Positions 8,837-18,467 are shown, numbered from the stretch's first letter. The stretch is 64,000 nucleotides of DNA from Neoroseomonas oryzicola (GCF_012163135.1 NZ_JAAVUP010000001.1:496001-560000), one strand, 5' to 3'. Translations and numbers: made by a program. Notes: generated by a model not told the origin, from the letters alone.

Positions 8837-9538
8837 CTACAATCCGAGATAGGCGCGCTGGAGATGCGGGTCGGCGCGCACCTCCGCCGCCGTGCCGCTG
8901 AGCGCGAAGGCGCCGTTCTCGAGCACATGGGCGTCGTCCGCGACCTCGAGGCTTTGGGCCACGTTCTGCTCCACGAGCATGATGGCGAGTCCATCCGCAT
9001 GGAGCCGGCGGATCAGCGCGAACATCTCCTCGACCAGCAGCGGGGAGAGGCCGAGCGAGGGTTCGTCGAGGATCAGCAGCCGCGGTTCCGCCATCATGCC
9101 GCGGCCGATGGCGAGCATCTGCTGCTCCCCACCCGACAGCGTGCCTGCCATCTGTCGCACACGTTCCTTCAGGCGGGGAAAGGTCGCGAAGACGCGCTCG
9201 AGGTTTCGCGCCTTGTTGCCACGCGCGCGGCGATAGGCGCCGAGGTCGAGATTCTCCCGCACGCTCAGGTTCGGGAAGATCTTGCGGCCCTCCGGCACGT
9301 GCACCAGGCCAGCCTCGGCGATGGCGGGCGGGGCCAGGCCGTCGATGCGGCGGCCGTCGAAGGTGATGCTGCCCGCGCGCGGCTTCACCAGGCCGCTGAT
9401 CGCCATGTTGAGCGTCGTCTTCCCCGCCCCGTTCGCGCCGAGCACCGCCACTAGCCGCCCGGCCGGCACGCTGAGGTCGACGCCGCGCAGCACGGTGGCC
9501 GGCCCATAGCCCGCTTCGAGGCCACGGATCTCAAGCAT
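8837..9538 (-). CDS. livF: Branched-chain amino-acid-type ABC transporter ATPase (LivF)
   Basis: A 233-residue ATPase of the HAAT/Liv importer family. Walker A is GANGAGKTT, the signature is LSGGEQQML and Walker B is LLILDEPSLGL, all intact. The phrase HVPEGRKIFPNLSVRENL is typical of LivF rather than LivG. The start at 9538 (MLEIRGLEAGYG) overlaps the end of livG by 8 bp. Together with LivG it forms the cytoplasmic ATPase pair of an importer whose real substrate may be an amide or cyclic ureide rather than leucine, given the adjoining hyuBA genes. Confidence 0.93.
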   Translation of the reverse strand: MLEIRGLEAGYGPATVLRGVDLSVPAGRLVAVLGANGAGKTTLNMAISGLVKPRAGSITFDGRRIDGLAPPAIAEAGLVHVPEGRKIFPNLSVRENLDLGAYRRARGNKARNLERVFATFPRLKERVRQMAGTLSGGEQQMLAIGRGMMAEPRLLILDEPSLGLSPLLVEEMFALIRRLHADGLAIMLVEQNVAQSLEVADDAHVLENGAFALSGTAAEVRADPHLQRAYLGL

Positions 9539-10298
9539 GGGTGGCCCCTTGCAGGCGCTTCGCCGCGCCGTGGCCGAGATAGGCCTCGACCACCTGCGGC
9601 GCGGCCACCACCTCGGCCGGCGTGCCGGAGCAGATGATCCGCCCCTGCGCGAGCACATGCACCTGGCTGCAGAGGTTCATCACCGCCTGCATCACGTGCT
9701 CGATCATCAGGACGGTGATGCCGGAGGCACGGATGCCCTGCACGACGGGGACGATGTCGCGCACCTCGGAGGGATTCAGACCGGCCAGGACCTCGTCCAG
9801 CAGCAGCAGCTTCGGCCGCGTCGCGAGCGCGCGCGCCACCTCGAGCCGCTTGCGCCCGGCGACGGTCAGCGCGGCCGCCGGCTTGTCCAGCTGGTCGGCG
9901 AGGCCTACCTGCGTCGCGACCTCCTCGGCTACCTCCAGCGCGGCGCTGCGTTTCGCCACCCGCAGGAAGGCGCCGACGGCGATGTTCTCGCGCACCGTCA
10001 ATCCTGCAAAGGGCTGCACGATCTGGAAGGTGCGGGCGAGGCCCATGCGCGCGAGCTCATGCGGCTTGCGGCCAGTGATGTCCTCGCCTTCCAGCATCAC
10101 CATGCCGGAGGTCGGCTTCTCGAAGCCCGCGACGACGGCGAAGAGCGTCGTCTTGCCCGCCCCGTTCGGCCCGATCAGGCCCGTGATCGTGCCTTCGCCC
10201 ACGTCGAAGGTCGCATCGTTCACCGCGAGCAGCCCGCCGAAGCGCTTGGTCACGCCCCGCACCGCGAGGAAGGCCGGATCGGGGCCGGTGCCCGTCAT
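9531..10298 (-). CDS. livG: Branched-chain amino-acid-type ABC transporter ATPase (LivG)
   Basis: A 255-residue ATPase. It has Walker A GPNGAGKTT, the LivG-specific ARTFQIVQPFAGLTVREN segment, a divergent signature (LTVAGRKRLEVARAL, in which the usual SGG/YGE is replaced) and Walker B LLLLDEVLAGLNP. The DEVLAGL form is common in LivG-like subunits. The start at 10298 gives a 4-bp ATGA overlap with the livM stop. A long reading frame extending to 11111 on the same strand is only the out-of-frame shadow of livM. Role: the second ATPase of the importer. Confidence 0.92.
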   Translation of the reverse strand: MTGTGPDPAFLAVRGVTKRFGGLLAVNDATFDVGEGTITGLIGPNGAGKTTLFAVVAGFEKPTSGMVMLEGEDITGRKPHELARMGLARTFQIVQPFAGLTVRENIAVGAFLRVAKRSAALEVAEEVATQVGLADQLDKPAAALTVAGRKRLEVARALATRPKLLLLDEVLAGLNPSEVRDIVPVVQGIRASGITVLMIEHVMQAVMNLCSQVHVLAQGRIICSGTPAEVVAAPQVVEAYLGHGAAKRLQGATHA

Positions 10299-11236
10299 GC
10301 GCGCCTCCTGAGGCGCAGCAGGCCCGGCAGATCCCGCGGCGGGAAGCGCACCACCAGGATCAGGACGATGCCGAAGATCACAAGGTCGATCCCCGGGATG
10401 CTGCCCGCGAGGGACTTCGTCGCCTCCCCCAGCCCGTGCAGGATGACCGCGCCCAGCACCGGCCCGAAGACGGTACCCGCGCCGCCGACGATGGGGGCCA
10501 GCAGCGCCTCGACCGAAATCCAGGTGCCGTACGCGATGTTGGCGTCGAGGTAGAGGAAGTACTGGGCGTAGAGCCCGCCCGCCGCCCCCGTCATGGCAGC
10601 CGAGAGCGTGATCGCCCGCAGCTTCACCGCCAGAACATCGACGCCGAGCGCCTGGGCCGCGGCCTCGTTCTCCCGCACCGCCACCAGCTGCGCGCCGAGG
10701 CGCGAGCGTTCCAGCGCCAGCGTCGCCAGCAGGGCGAGCGTCACCAGCGCCAGCGCGACCCAGAGGAAGGTGCCACGCTCCGCGAACTGGAAATTCGCCG
10801 GGTTCGCCTGCAGCCGGATCAGGATGCCGGCGGCGCCACCGGTCATCTCCGCGGCATTGGCCAGCACGCGGAAGACCTCGGCGAAGGCAAGCGTCACCAG
10901 CGCGAAATAGGATCCGCGCAACCCCGACCGGAACGCCAGGAAGCCGATCACCAGGCCGACGAGTGCCGCGAAGCCGATCCCCGCCGTGAAGGCCGGATAG
11001 GCGTTCATGCCATAGCGCACCTGCAGGATCGCGGTGACATAGGCGCCGGTCCCGAAGAAGGCGGCATGGCCGAAGGAATACTGCCCGCCATAGCCGCCGA
11101 GCAGGTTCCACCCCTGCGCCGCCAAAGCGATGATCAGCGTGAAGACGAGGAAGTTCAGCACCACGTTGCTAGCGACCATCAGCGGCGCCAGCCCCATCAG
11201 CACCGCGAAGGCGAGGATCGGCAGCACCGCCTTCAT
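10295..11236 (-). CDS. livM: Branched-chain amino-acid-type ABC transporter permease (LivM)
   Basis: A 313-residue polytopic inner-membrane protein with the LivM signature GGYGGQYSFGHAAFFGTGAY near residue 50 and the cytoplasmic coupling-loop region RLGAQLVAVRENEAAAQALGVD at about 190. Hydrophobic segments fill most of the rest, as expected for the family (usually 300-350 residues). The start overlaps the livH stop by 4 bp (ATGA) and its own stop overlaps livG. With LivH it forms the translocation channel. Confidence 0.92.
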   Translation of the reverse strand: MKAVLPILAFAVLMGLAPLMVASNVVLNFLVFTLIIALAAQGWNLLGGYGGQYSFGHAAFFGTGAYVTAILQVRYGMNAYPAFTAGIGFAALVGLVIGFLAFRSGLRGSYFALVTLAFAEVFRVLANAAEMTGGAAGILIRLQANPANFQFAERGTFLWVALALVTLALLATLALERSRLGAQLVAVRENEAAAQALGVDVLAVKLRAITLSAAMTGAAGGLYAQYFLYLDANIAYGTWISVEALLAPIVGGAGTVFGPVLGAVILHGLGEATKSLAGSIPGIDLVIFGIVLILVVRFPPRDLPGLLRLRRRA

Positions 11237-12108
11237 GCCCGCGCCCCGAACAGCCCGGTCGGGCGCACCAGCAGGACCAGGATGAAGATCAAGAAGATGC
11301 CGATCTGGCCGAGGCTTTCCCCCAGGTAGAGGCCCGACAGGCTCTCCACCACGCCAATGATCAGGCCGCCAAGCAAAGCGCCGACCACGCTGCCCATGCC
11401 CCCCAGCACCACGATGGTGAAGGCGACCAGCACGAAGGCATTGCCGACGCGCGGCGAGACATAGAAGGACGGCAGCAGCAGCGCCGCCGCGATGGCGAGG
11501 CAGGCTGTCCCGATCCCGAAGGTCACGGCGTAGATATGCGCGACGTCGATGCCGACCAGCGCCGCGCCGGTGCGTTCCTTCGCGACCGCCCTGATCGCCT
11601 TGCCCGTCGCCGTCCGCGTCATCAGTAGATACAGCGCGATGCCGACCAGGATCGTCGCCCCGAAGCCGACGACGCGCGGATAGCCCAGCAGCGCGGGCCC
11701 GAACTCGACCACATCCATCGCATAGGGCGCATCGATGCTGCGCGTGTCGGATCGGAAGACCGCGAGCATCAGGTTCTCGATGATGATCGACAGGCCGAGC
11801 GTCACCAGCAGGATGTTCTCGTCCTTGCCGCGGCTCGCCGGCCCGATCACCAGGCGCTGCACCGCATAGCCCAGCAGGAAGAAAAGCGCGGCCAGCGGCA
11901 GCGCCGCGACATAGGGATCGATGCCAAGGGCCGTGCGCGCGACATAGGCCCCGTACATCGCCGCGGTCAGCAGCGCGCCATGGGCGAAGTTGATGATGTG
12001 CAGCACGCCGTAGACGAGCGTGAGGCCCAGCGCCACCAGCCCATACACGGCCCCGGTCAGGAGGCCGTTCAGCACGGCCTCCAGGATGATCTCCGGCGGG
12101 AAGCCCAC
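11233..12108 (-). CDS. livH: Branched-chain amino-acid-type ABC transporter permease (LivH)
   Basis: A 291-residue integral membrane permease. The N-terminal stretch GLVALGLTLVYGVLHIINFAHG is the classic LivH block, and RAVAKERTGAALVGIDVAH is the coupling loop that contacts the ATPases. The C-terminus ends in LLVRPTGLFGARA, also typical. It begins 3 bp after the binding-protein gene and overlaps livM by 4 bp, which confirms one transcript from binding protein to thioesterase. Confidence 0.92.
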   Translation of the reverse strand: MGFPPEIILEAVLNGLLTGAVYGLVALGLTLVYGVLHIINFAHGALLTAAMYGAYVARTALGIDPYVAALPLAALFFLLGYAVQRLVIGPASRGKDENILLVTLGLSIIIENLMLAVFRSDTRSIDAPYAMDVVEFGPALLGYPRVVGFGATILVGIALYLLMTRTATGKAIRAVAKERTGAALVGIDVAHIYAVTFGIGTACLAIAAALLLPSFYVSPRVGNAFVLVAFTIVVLGGMGSVVGALLGGLIIGVVESLSGLYLGESLGQIGIFLIFILVLLVRPTGLFGARA

Positions 12109-12111
12109 GGA

Positions 12112-13326
12112 TCAGCCGGTCACGGGATAGACCGGCTGGGCGTCGGCAAAGTCGCGCGGGAAGATCACCTTGATGTCGTTGTTCTGCACCTGGGTGTTCA
12201 CCGGCGCGCCGGCCTGGTTCTGACCGTTGACGAAGCGCGTCGGGCCATAAGGCATGATGTGCTTCGTGAAGGCGCCGTCCGTCGCCGCCAACGCCTGGAT
12301 CAGCGCCGCGCGGTCCGCCCGGCCGGCGCGTTCAAGCGCATCGGCGACCAGCATCACCGCCGAGTAGTTCATCGGCGTGTTGTAGAGCCAGAAACGGTTC
12401 TGCGCCTCGACCTGCCGGCGCAGCTCGGCCGTCTTCGGCTTGCGTGGGTCGGGCCAGTGGTTGCAGTCCATGACCAGGTTGGCCGCATCGGGGAATTCCC
12501 GCACGAAGCGGTAGTTCGACGCCGCCCCGTTCAGCACGCAGTAGATACCCTTCGGCCGGATGCGCTGCTGCTGCATGGTGCGCGCGAGCAGCACGAACTC
12601 CGCGTAGTAGGAGGACGGGATCACCAGATCCGGCCGCAGCGAGCGGATGCGCAGCGCGACATTGTTCATGTCGCGCGCCGGGGTCGGGTGGGCGATGGTC
12701 TCCAGCACCTCGAAGCCGCGCTTGGGCAGTTCCGCGTTCAGCAGCCGCGCCATGCCGGAGCCGAACAGCCCGTCCTCGTGCACAATGACCACCGTGCGGG
12801 ACGGCTTGCCCGCCGCGTCGTTCAGAGCGACCAGGTTGTCGAGCGCCGCATTGGTGACAACGCCGAAGCCCGGCCCGAAGCGGAAGGTGTTCGCCAGGCC
12901 GCGCGAGACGATCTGGTCCGACACGCCGACATCGACGACGTAGGGCAGGTCGTAGCGCGAGGCCGCCTGGGAGGCGGCAAGGCAGATCGGGCTGGCGAAG
13001 CCGCCGACGATGGCGACGACGCCCTCGGCCTGCATCTTCTCGACCTCGGACACGCCGCCCTCGGGGTTCGAGCGGGCGTCGCCGAAGACCATCTCGATCC
13101 GGGCGCCGCCGAGGGCACGGATGCCGCCCCCGGCGTTGATCTCGTTGATCGCGAGCTCGGCGCCGAGGCGGCCGTATTCGCCGTCCTGCGACAGCGCGCC
13201 CGTCACCGGCTGCAGGATCCCGAGCTTCACGGCCGGCGCCTGGGCGCGCGGCAGGGCCGGGGCCGCGAGCACACCGGCGGCGCCGAGCACCAGGCTGCGG
13301 CGCGCCACCTCGAACTTCGCCATCAT
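12112..13326 (-). CDS. ABC transporter substrate-binding protein (LivK/HAAT type)
   Basis: About 404 residues. The leader MMAKFEVARRSLVLGAAGVL contains an Arg-Arg pair before a hydrophobic core ending at PRAQA, which could use Tat or Sec. The mature part begins VKLGILQPVTGALSQDGEYG and continues with AELAINEINAGGGI, the periplasmic-binding-protein type I fold for amide, urea or amino-acid ligands. The start at 13326 (or the adjacent ATG at 13323) follows AGGGAG; longer in-frame extensions lack a leader. It is the first gene of the operon running down to 3272, so its ligand is presumably what HyuAB hydrolyses. Confidence 0.9.
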   Translation of the reverse strand: MMAKFEVARRSLVLGAAGVLAAPALPRAQAPAVKLGILQPVTGALSQDGEYGRLGAELAINEINAGGGIRALGGARIEMVFGDARSNPEGGVSEVEKMQAEGVVAIVGGFASPICLAASQAASRYDLPYVVDVGVSDQIVSRGLANTFRFGPGFGVVTNAALDNLVALNDAAGKPSRTVVIVHEDGLFGSGMARLLNAELPKRGFEVLETIAHPTPARDMNNVALRIRSLRPDLVIPSSYYAEFVLLARTMQQQRIRPKGIYCVLNGAASNYRFVREFPDAANLVMDCNHWPDPRKPKTAELRRQVEAQNRFWLYNTPMNYSAVMLVADALERAGRADRAALIQALAATDGAFTKHIMPYGPTRFVNGQNQAGAPVNTQVQNNDIKVIFPRDFADAQPVYPVTG

Positions 13327-13408
13327 TCTGCTCCCTGTCGGCCCGCCGGCGGAACGCGCGGGCCCTGCACCATTACTGGCCCCGGTCCCGCGGCTGCGCA
13401 AGGCGCCC

Positions 13409-15598
13409 TCAGGCGTCGCCGAGCACCCGGAAGGCGTGGCGCTCGAGGAAATCGAGCCGCGCGACGAGGTCGTTCGGCCGGCAGACCATGACGGAGGTCA
13501 CCCCCAGCCCGACCTTGCGCGTATCCGGCTTTCGCCGCGTGCCGATGCCCGATCCGACGCCGCCGTCGATCTCGACGATCACCTCCGCGGCGGGCGAGGC
13601 CACGTCGGCCAGGCAGGTGAAGCGGGTCGCCGGTTCGACCGCGAAGCGCCGGAAGGGTGGCGGCGTGGTGCCCGCGCCATAGGCACGCAGGCCGACCTTC
13701 GCCTCCTGCCCCGGCGCGACGCAGCCGAGGTAGAGCCGCAGCGGCCCATCCGCCGCGCCCGCCGGCAGGGCCAGGCGCAATCGCGCCACGCCGGGCCGGG
13801 TCCAGACGCCCCAGGGCTCGAGCGGATACCAGTTCAGCCCGTCGCGCAGCATGTCCGCGACCGCCTTGGCGCGCGAGGGCTGGCCGCCGCCGATCAGGCG
13901 CAGGGCATGGGTCGTCCCGGCCTCGACGGTCAGGCGGGGACCTGTCGGGGCCTCCCCGCCCCGCGCGGCCTCCCGCATCATCTGGTCGGCGATCTCGGAC
14001 CAGGAGCGCAGGCGCGTCGTCGCGGCGAGGGCCGCCTCCCGCCGCGTGCGTTCCTCGGTGTCGAAGATCATCTGCTCCAGCCGCGCGCCCAGGTCCGGCT
14101 CGCTGCCCGGCTCGAAATAGACGGCGGCCTCGCCGCCCGCCTCGACCAGGGAGGTGTTCCGCGCGACGACCGGAACCTTGCCGAAGGACAGGCTCTCGGT
14201 GACCGGCAGGCCCCAGCCCTCGTAATGGCTGTTCGTGACGGTGAAGAGCGCGTGGCGATAGAGCGTTGCCAGCACCGTGTCGGGGATGCCATGCGCGATC
14301 GACACGCGATCCTGCAGCGCCGGCGAGTTCTTCCACAGCGTCATCGCCGCATCCGCGAGCCAGCCGGCCTTGCCGATGCAGACCAGACGCGGCACCCGCG
14401 CCGCGCCGTGCTTGCGGATCAGCGCCAGCCAGGCGTTGAACAGCATCAGGTGGTTCTTGCGGCTCTCGATGGTGCCGACGCACAGCACGAAGGGCTCGCC
14501 CTGCTCCGGCAGGTCGGGCCGCGCCGGCCAGGCATCCGCGGCCGAGGCGCCGAGATCCCGCTTCAGGTCGGCATCCAGCCGCATGACGGCGACGTCGAAG
14601 GGCAGTCCTGGCAGCGCCGCACCCGCGATGCGCCGGGCATCGCCCGCCGACCACTCGGAATTGGCGATCGCCTGGTCGGACATCGCGACCATGCCGGAAA
14701 ACCACTGCGCGAATTCCTCGACGAGGCCCGGCGCGCAATGTTCCGGCGTCATCAGCGGGATGCAGTCATGGATCATCGGCACGTAGCGCACGCCATAGAC
14801 CCGCGCGACGTGACGCACATGCAGGAAGTAGTCCTTGATCCACCAGGAGGTGCCGAGGTTCACCAGCCGCGCCCCCGGCGCGAAGGCGAAGTCGGGCCCG
14901 GTGGTCAGGGCCTTGCGAAGGGCAACCAGCGCCTCCTGCCAGTCGGCCGCGCGCGGATCCCCGCCGCTGCGCGACAGGCGCCAGAGGGTAAGGAAAAGGT
15001 CCCGCCCGATCTCACGCCAGGTCCCGCCAGCCGGATCGAAGGCAACGGCCGCGGTGGCCACGCCCTCGATCGGATCGAGCAGCGCGCGCGCCGTCACGTT
15101 CAGCTGCACGCGCTGGATGCCCGTCGGCGTGCGGTTGTCGGCGAGGTAGGCGACGAGGTCGGAGGTGTCGAAGACCACCTGCAGCGTCTGGCCCGGCACG
15201 CGTTCGCCCCGTGTCACGGGGGCCGCGAACTGCGCGAGGGCCGAGGCCTCCCGCGCCGCCTCCTCATGCGTCGGGTCGATCTCGAGCGCGCGGGCATAGG
15301 CGCGCCAGGCCTGGGCAGCGTCACCCGTCAGCTTCAGCGCATGGCCGATCTGGAGGTGGATGTCCGCATGGCCCGGCGCGAGGGCCTCGGCGGCGCGGTA
15401 GGCGACCAGCGCCTCGGCCGGATCGCCCGATTCCTTCAGGCAGTGGCCGAGCTGGACCTGGGCCCGCCAGTCGGACGGTTCGGCCGCGAGATGGGCGCGA
15501 TAGGCCAGGATCGCGGCATCCCACATCCTGAGGTCGCGCAGGCGATCCGCCTGCTGCAGGCGGTCGCCCGCCATCGCCCCCTGCTCGTCACGATCCAT
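13409..15598 (-). CDS. TPR-glycosyltransferase fusion protein (GT4-like)
   Basis: A 729-residue protein in three parts. Residues about 10-115 hold three TPR-like 34-residue repeats with WDAAILAYRAHLAAEPSDW-type spacing. Residues about 135-580 form a GT-B glycosyltransferase with NRTPTGIQRVQLNV (acceptor side), FVLCVGTIESRKNHLML and the nucleotide-sugar E-x7-E element in HYEGWGLPVTESLSFGK. The last roughly 130 residues form a separate beta-rich domain of unknown role. It is probably a cytoplasmic enzyme of exopolysaccharide or LPS assembly. It follows the second glycosyltransferase gene after 43 bp on the same strand. The donor and acceptor sugars cannot be read from sequence. Confidence 0.82.
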   Translation of the reverse strand: MDRDEQGAMAGDRLQQADRLRDLRMWDAAILAYRAHLAAEPSDWRAQVQLGHCLKESGDPAEALVAYRAAEALAPGHADIHLQIGHALKLTGDAAQAWRAYARALEIDPTHEEAAREASALAQFAAPVTRGERVPGQTLQVVFDTSDLVAYLADNRTPTGIQRVQLNVTARALLDPIEGVATAAVAFDPAGGTWREIGRDLFLTLWRLSRSGGDPRAADWQEALVALRKALTTGPDFAFAPGARLVNLGTSWWIKDYFLHVRHVARVYGVRYVPMIHDCIPLMTPEHCAPGLVEEFAQWFSGMVAMSDQAIANSEWSAGDARRIAGAALPGLPFDVAVMRLDADLKRDLGASAADAWPARPDLPEQGEPFVLCVGTIESRKNHLMLFNAWLALIRKHGAARVPRLVCIGKAGWLADAAMTLWKNSPALQDRVSIAHGIPDTVLATLYRHALFTVTNSHYEGWGLPVTESLSFGKVPVVARNTSLVEAGGEAAVYFEPGSEPDLGARLEQMIFDTEERTRREAALAATTRLRSWSEIADQMMREAARGGEAPTGPRLTVEAGTTHALRLIGGGQPSRAKAVADMLRDGLNWYPLEPWGVWTRPGVARLRLALPAGAADGPLRLYLGCVAPGQEAKVGLRAYGAGTTPPPFRRFAVEPATRFTCLADVASPAAEVIVEIDGGVGSGIGTRRKPDTRKVGLGVTSVMVCRPNDLVARLDFLERHAFRVLGDA

Positions 15599-15641
15599 GC
15601 CGGTCCAGTCCCCCGATCGGCCGGGGCTGCCGGCCCCCGCC

Positions 15642-16988
15642 TCAGCCCCAGTTCACGCCGACCTTTGTATAGGCCTCCCGCAGCCGTGTCTGGTAGCGAT
15701 CCGGGGAGAAGAGCGAGGCCTGCCCCGGCCCGGCCTGGGAGAGCCGCCCCCGCAGGTCCTGGTCCCGGTCCAGCGAGCGGATGGCCTCGACCATCGCCCG
15801 GACGTCATAGGGGTCGACCTGGATCGCGGCATCACCGACGACCTCGGGCATCGAGGAGGTGTTCGACGTCATCACCGGCGTACCGAGCAGCATCGCCTCC
15901 AGCGCCGGCAGGCCGAAGCCTTCATACAGTGAGGGGAAGAGCACCGCCTTGGCGCCGCGGATCAGGCTGACCAGCAGCGGGAACGGCGCGTAGTCGATGT
16001 GGCGGACGCGATGCCGCGTCTCGGTGATGCCGTTGCGCGTCAGCAGGTAGCGGATGTGCTCGTTGTCCGAGAGCAGGCGCAGTTCCTGGCGCGACTTCCA
16101 CGCCTTCTTGCCCACGATCACCAGCGGGTCCTCGACGCCCGAGGCGAGGTAGGCCTCGATCATCCGGCCGACGTTCTTCTTGGGCTCGATGGCGCCGAAG
16201 AACAGGAAGTAGCGCTTGTGCTCCAGGCCGAAGGTGCCCTCGATCTCGGTGCGCACCTCCTCGACCGGCTTCTCGGCGTATTTCTTCGGGATCTCGACCG
16301 CCTGGTAGGTGTTTGACACGCGCTCCTCGGGCACGCCGAGCAGGTTCACGATGTCCCGCTTCGACGCCTCGCTGACCGTGAAGATGTGGTCGGCGCGCCG
16401 CGAGAGCTGCCGCACCAGCCGGTAATAGCCGCGCTTGTTGTCGAGCGTGGTGTAGGGCAGCCGCAGCGGCACCAGGTCGTGCATGGTGTAGACGTTGCGC
16501 GCGCCGGTGATCTTCAGCGCCAGCGGATAGGTCCAGTGCATGATGTCCGGCGGGCTGCGGAAGTGCACGTTCATGCGGTTGCGATAGACGTTGAAGTGCA
16601 GGCGCTGCGCGTCGAACAGGTTCTGCACGTTCCAGACATGATCGAAATGCGGCAGGCGGGATCGGTAGGTCTCGCGCACCACGCGGCCGGTGATGGGCAC
16701 CTGCGTCGCGATCTCGCCGAAGGGGGTGCTGAGCAGCCGCCGCGTCGTGTGCAACGCCTGGACCCATTTGGACGGGCGGCCGACACGCGGGTCGAAGAAG
16801 GCGATCTCCCGGATCAGCGGGTTCATGCTGACCGTCGACGCCTTGGTGCCGTACAGCACGCCGACCTCGGCGCCGAGGTCACGCAGCGCGAAGCTCAGGT
16901 TCCGGGCGTAGGTGGCGACGCCGGTCCCCTGTTCGAGCGCAAGGTTGTAGCCATCGATGAAGATGCGTGGGGCACGCTTGGCGGGCAT
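15642..16988 (-). CDS. Glycosyltransferase family 4 protein
   Basis: A 448-residue GT-B enzyme. The N-terminal [27 protein letters not shown] acceptor loop (start [15 protein letters not shown]) and the C-terminal donor site [21 protein letters not shown] are clear, with [19 protein letters not shown] preceding the donor domain. The start at 16988 gives the normal family N-terminus; a frame open to 17066 adds 26 residues with no conservation signs. It probably adds a mannose- or rhamnose-type sugar to a surface glycan together with the following TPR-fused enzyme. Confidence 0.85.
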   Translation of the reverse strand: MPAKRAPRIFIDGYNLALEQGTGVATYARNLSFALRDLGAEVGVLYGTKASTVSMNPLIREIAFFDPRVGRPSKWVQALHTTRRLLSTPFGEIATQVPITGRVVRETYRSRLPHFDHVWNVQNLFDAQRLHFNVYRNRMNVHFRSPPDIMHWTYPLALKITGARNVYTMHDLVPLRLPYTTLDNKRGYYRLVRQLSRRADHIFTVSEASKRDIVNLLGVPEERVSNTYQAVEIPKKYAEKPVEEVRTEIEGTFGLEHKRYFLFFGAIEPKKNVGRMIEAYLASGVEDPLVIVGKKAWKSRQELRLLSDNEHIRYLLTRNGITETRHRVRHIDYAPFPLLVSLIRGAKAVLFPSLYEGFGLPALEAMLLGTPVMTSNTSSMPEVVGDAAIQVDPYDVRAMVEAIRSLDRDQDLRGRLSQAGPGQASLFSPDRYQTRLREAYTKVGVNWG

Positions 16989-17109
16989 TCGCGACGAGTC
17001 CGTTTTGGAAGGCCGGGCCTGACCTCGGGGCCCCAGTATCACTACCAAGGGTTGATGAAGCGTCACCCGACCCTGAAGGCAGGGTCGAGGATCGTCAAGA
17101 AATCCCTTC

Positions 17110-17138
17110 CCGGGGTGCCGGCCCGCACGGCACCCCGG
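17110..17138 (-). terminator. Stem-loop downstream of dctM
   Basis: A perfect 10-bp inverted repeat (CCGGGGTGCC / GGCACCCCGG) with a 9-nt loop lies 9 bp after the dctM stop. On the minus strand it is followed by a short T-rich stretch (GGGATTTCTTG), which is a modest tail for an intrinsic terminator. It probably ends the TRAP transporter transcript before the glycosyltransferase genes. Confidence 0.6.
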
Positions 17139-17147
17139 AGCGCCCGC

Positions 17148-18467
17148 TCAGTCGAGGAACTCGGGCGAGACGAGCTTCGGCAGGAACAGCACCACATCCG
17201 GCCATAGGATGACGAGCATCAGCACGCCGAGCATCGGCAGCAGCATGATCATCGTGTCCTTCAGCGCATCCGCCATGCGCATCCCCGCCACATGGCAGGC
17301 GATCATCAGGCAGAGGCCGTAGGGCGGCGTGACCAGCCCGAAGGCCAGGCTGACGATGCCGATCATGGCGAAATGCACCGGGTCCATCCCGACCCCCGCC
17401 GCGAGCGGCTGCAGGATCGACCCCACGATGATGATCGCCGGGATGGCATCGAGGAAGCAGCCCACCACGAGGAAGACGCCGGCGATGAAGAAGCCCGTCG
17501 CCGCCCGGCCCATGCCCCAGGAGGACACGCCGGCGAGGATCGCCTCGGGGATGTTGTAGTAGGCGAGCAGCCAGCCGAAGCAGGACGCCGTGCCGACGCA
17601 GAACAGCGCGACGGCGGCGAGGCGCCCGGTCTCGCCCAGGGCCTCCCACAACTGCTTCAGCCCCATCTCGCGGTAGTAGAGCAGCGACAGCGCGCCGGCG
17701 TAGAGCACGGCGATGCAGGCGCTCTCGGTCGCGGTGAACCAGCCAAAGACCTTGCCGCCGATGATGATCGCCGGCGTCATCAGCGCCGGGATGGATACAA
17801 AGGTCGCGCCGATCACCTCGCGGAAGGTCGCCCGCTCATAGGTCGGGTAGCCCCGCATCTTCGCGTAGATGTGGACGGTCGCCATCTGCACCAGGCCGAT
17901 CAGCAGCCCGGGCACGATGCCGGCGAGGAACAGCGCGCCGATCGAGACGGTCAGCACGCCGCCCCAGACGATCATCAGGATCGAGGGCGGGATGATGACC
18001 GCGAGCACCGCCGAGACGGCCGTGATCGCGACCGAGAAGCTGTCGTCGTAGCCCTCCTTCCGCTGGGCATCGATGAAGATCTTGGACTGCGAGGCCGCAT
18101 CAGCGGTCGAGGAGCCCGAGATGCCCGCGAAGAAGATCGACAGCACCACGTTGATCTGCGCGAGGCTGCCCGGGAAATGCCCGACCAGCGCGCGCGACAG
18201 CCGCATCAGGCGGTCGGTGATGCCGCCGACGTTCATCAGGTTCGCCGTCAGCAGGAAGAAGGGCACGGCGAGGAGGATGAACGAGTTGTAGGCGTTGAAG
18301 GTCTCCTGCATCAGCACCATCGGCCCGAGGCGCGGTTCGAGCATCAGCACCGGCAGGCAGGCGAGGCCGAGTGCCACCGCCACCGGCACGCGCAGCGCCA
18401 GCAGCGTGAAGAATCCGCCGAACAGGAACCAGGCCGCCTGGCCGGCGGACAGGACATTGCCGCCCAT
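17148..18467 (-). CDS. dctM: TRAP transporter large permease (DctM)
   Basis: A 439-residue polytopic protein of the TRAP DctM family, which carries Na+-coupled uptake of carboxylates or other small acids. Signatures include FFAGISGSSTADAASQSKI, VIIPPSILMIVWG, and the second-half FGLVTPPYGLCLMIA (the PPxG repeat element). The start at 18467 gives the usual N-terminus and shares one base with the dctQ stop (TGATG). Length is normal (425-445). It is the third gene of the dctP-dctQ-dctM operon. Confidence 0.92.
   Translation of the reverse strand: MGGNVLSAGQAAWFLFGGFFTLLALRVPVAVALGLACLPVLMLEPRLGPMVLMQETFNAYNSFILLAVPFFLLTANLMNVGGITDRLMRLSRALVGHFPGSLAQINVVLSIFFAGISGSSTADAASQSKIFIDAQRKEGYDDSFSVAITAVSAVLAVIIPPSILMIVWGGVLTVSIGALFLAGIVPGLLIGLVQMATVHIYAKMRGYPTYERATFREVIGATFVSIPALMTPAIIIGGKVFGWFTATESACIAVLYAGALSLLYYREMGLKQLWEALGETGRLAAVALFCVGTASCFGWLLAYYNIPEAILAGVSSWGMGRAATGFFIAGVFLVVGCFLDAIPAIIIVGSILQPLAAGVGMDPVHFAMIGIVSLAFGLVTPPYGLCLMIACHVAGMRMADALKDTMIMLLPMLGVLMLVILWPDVVLFLPKLVSPEFLD

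Noticed and set aside
13327..13401. An N-terminal extension of the binding protein upstream of 13326
   Set aside because: It would precede the leader peptide, has no ribosome site, and the leader starts cleanly at the MM pair after AGGGAG.
15619..15635. A GGCCGG/CCGGCC stem between the two glycosyltransferase genes as a terminator
   Set aside because: Only six GC base pairs without a T-run; chance occurrence is likely at this base composition.
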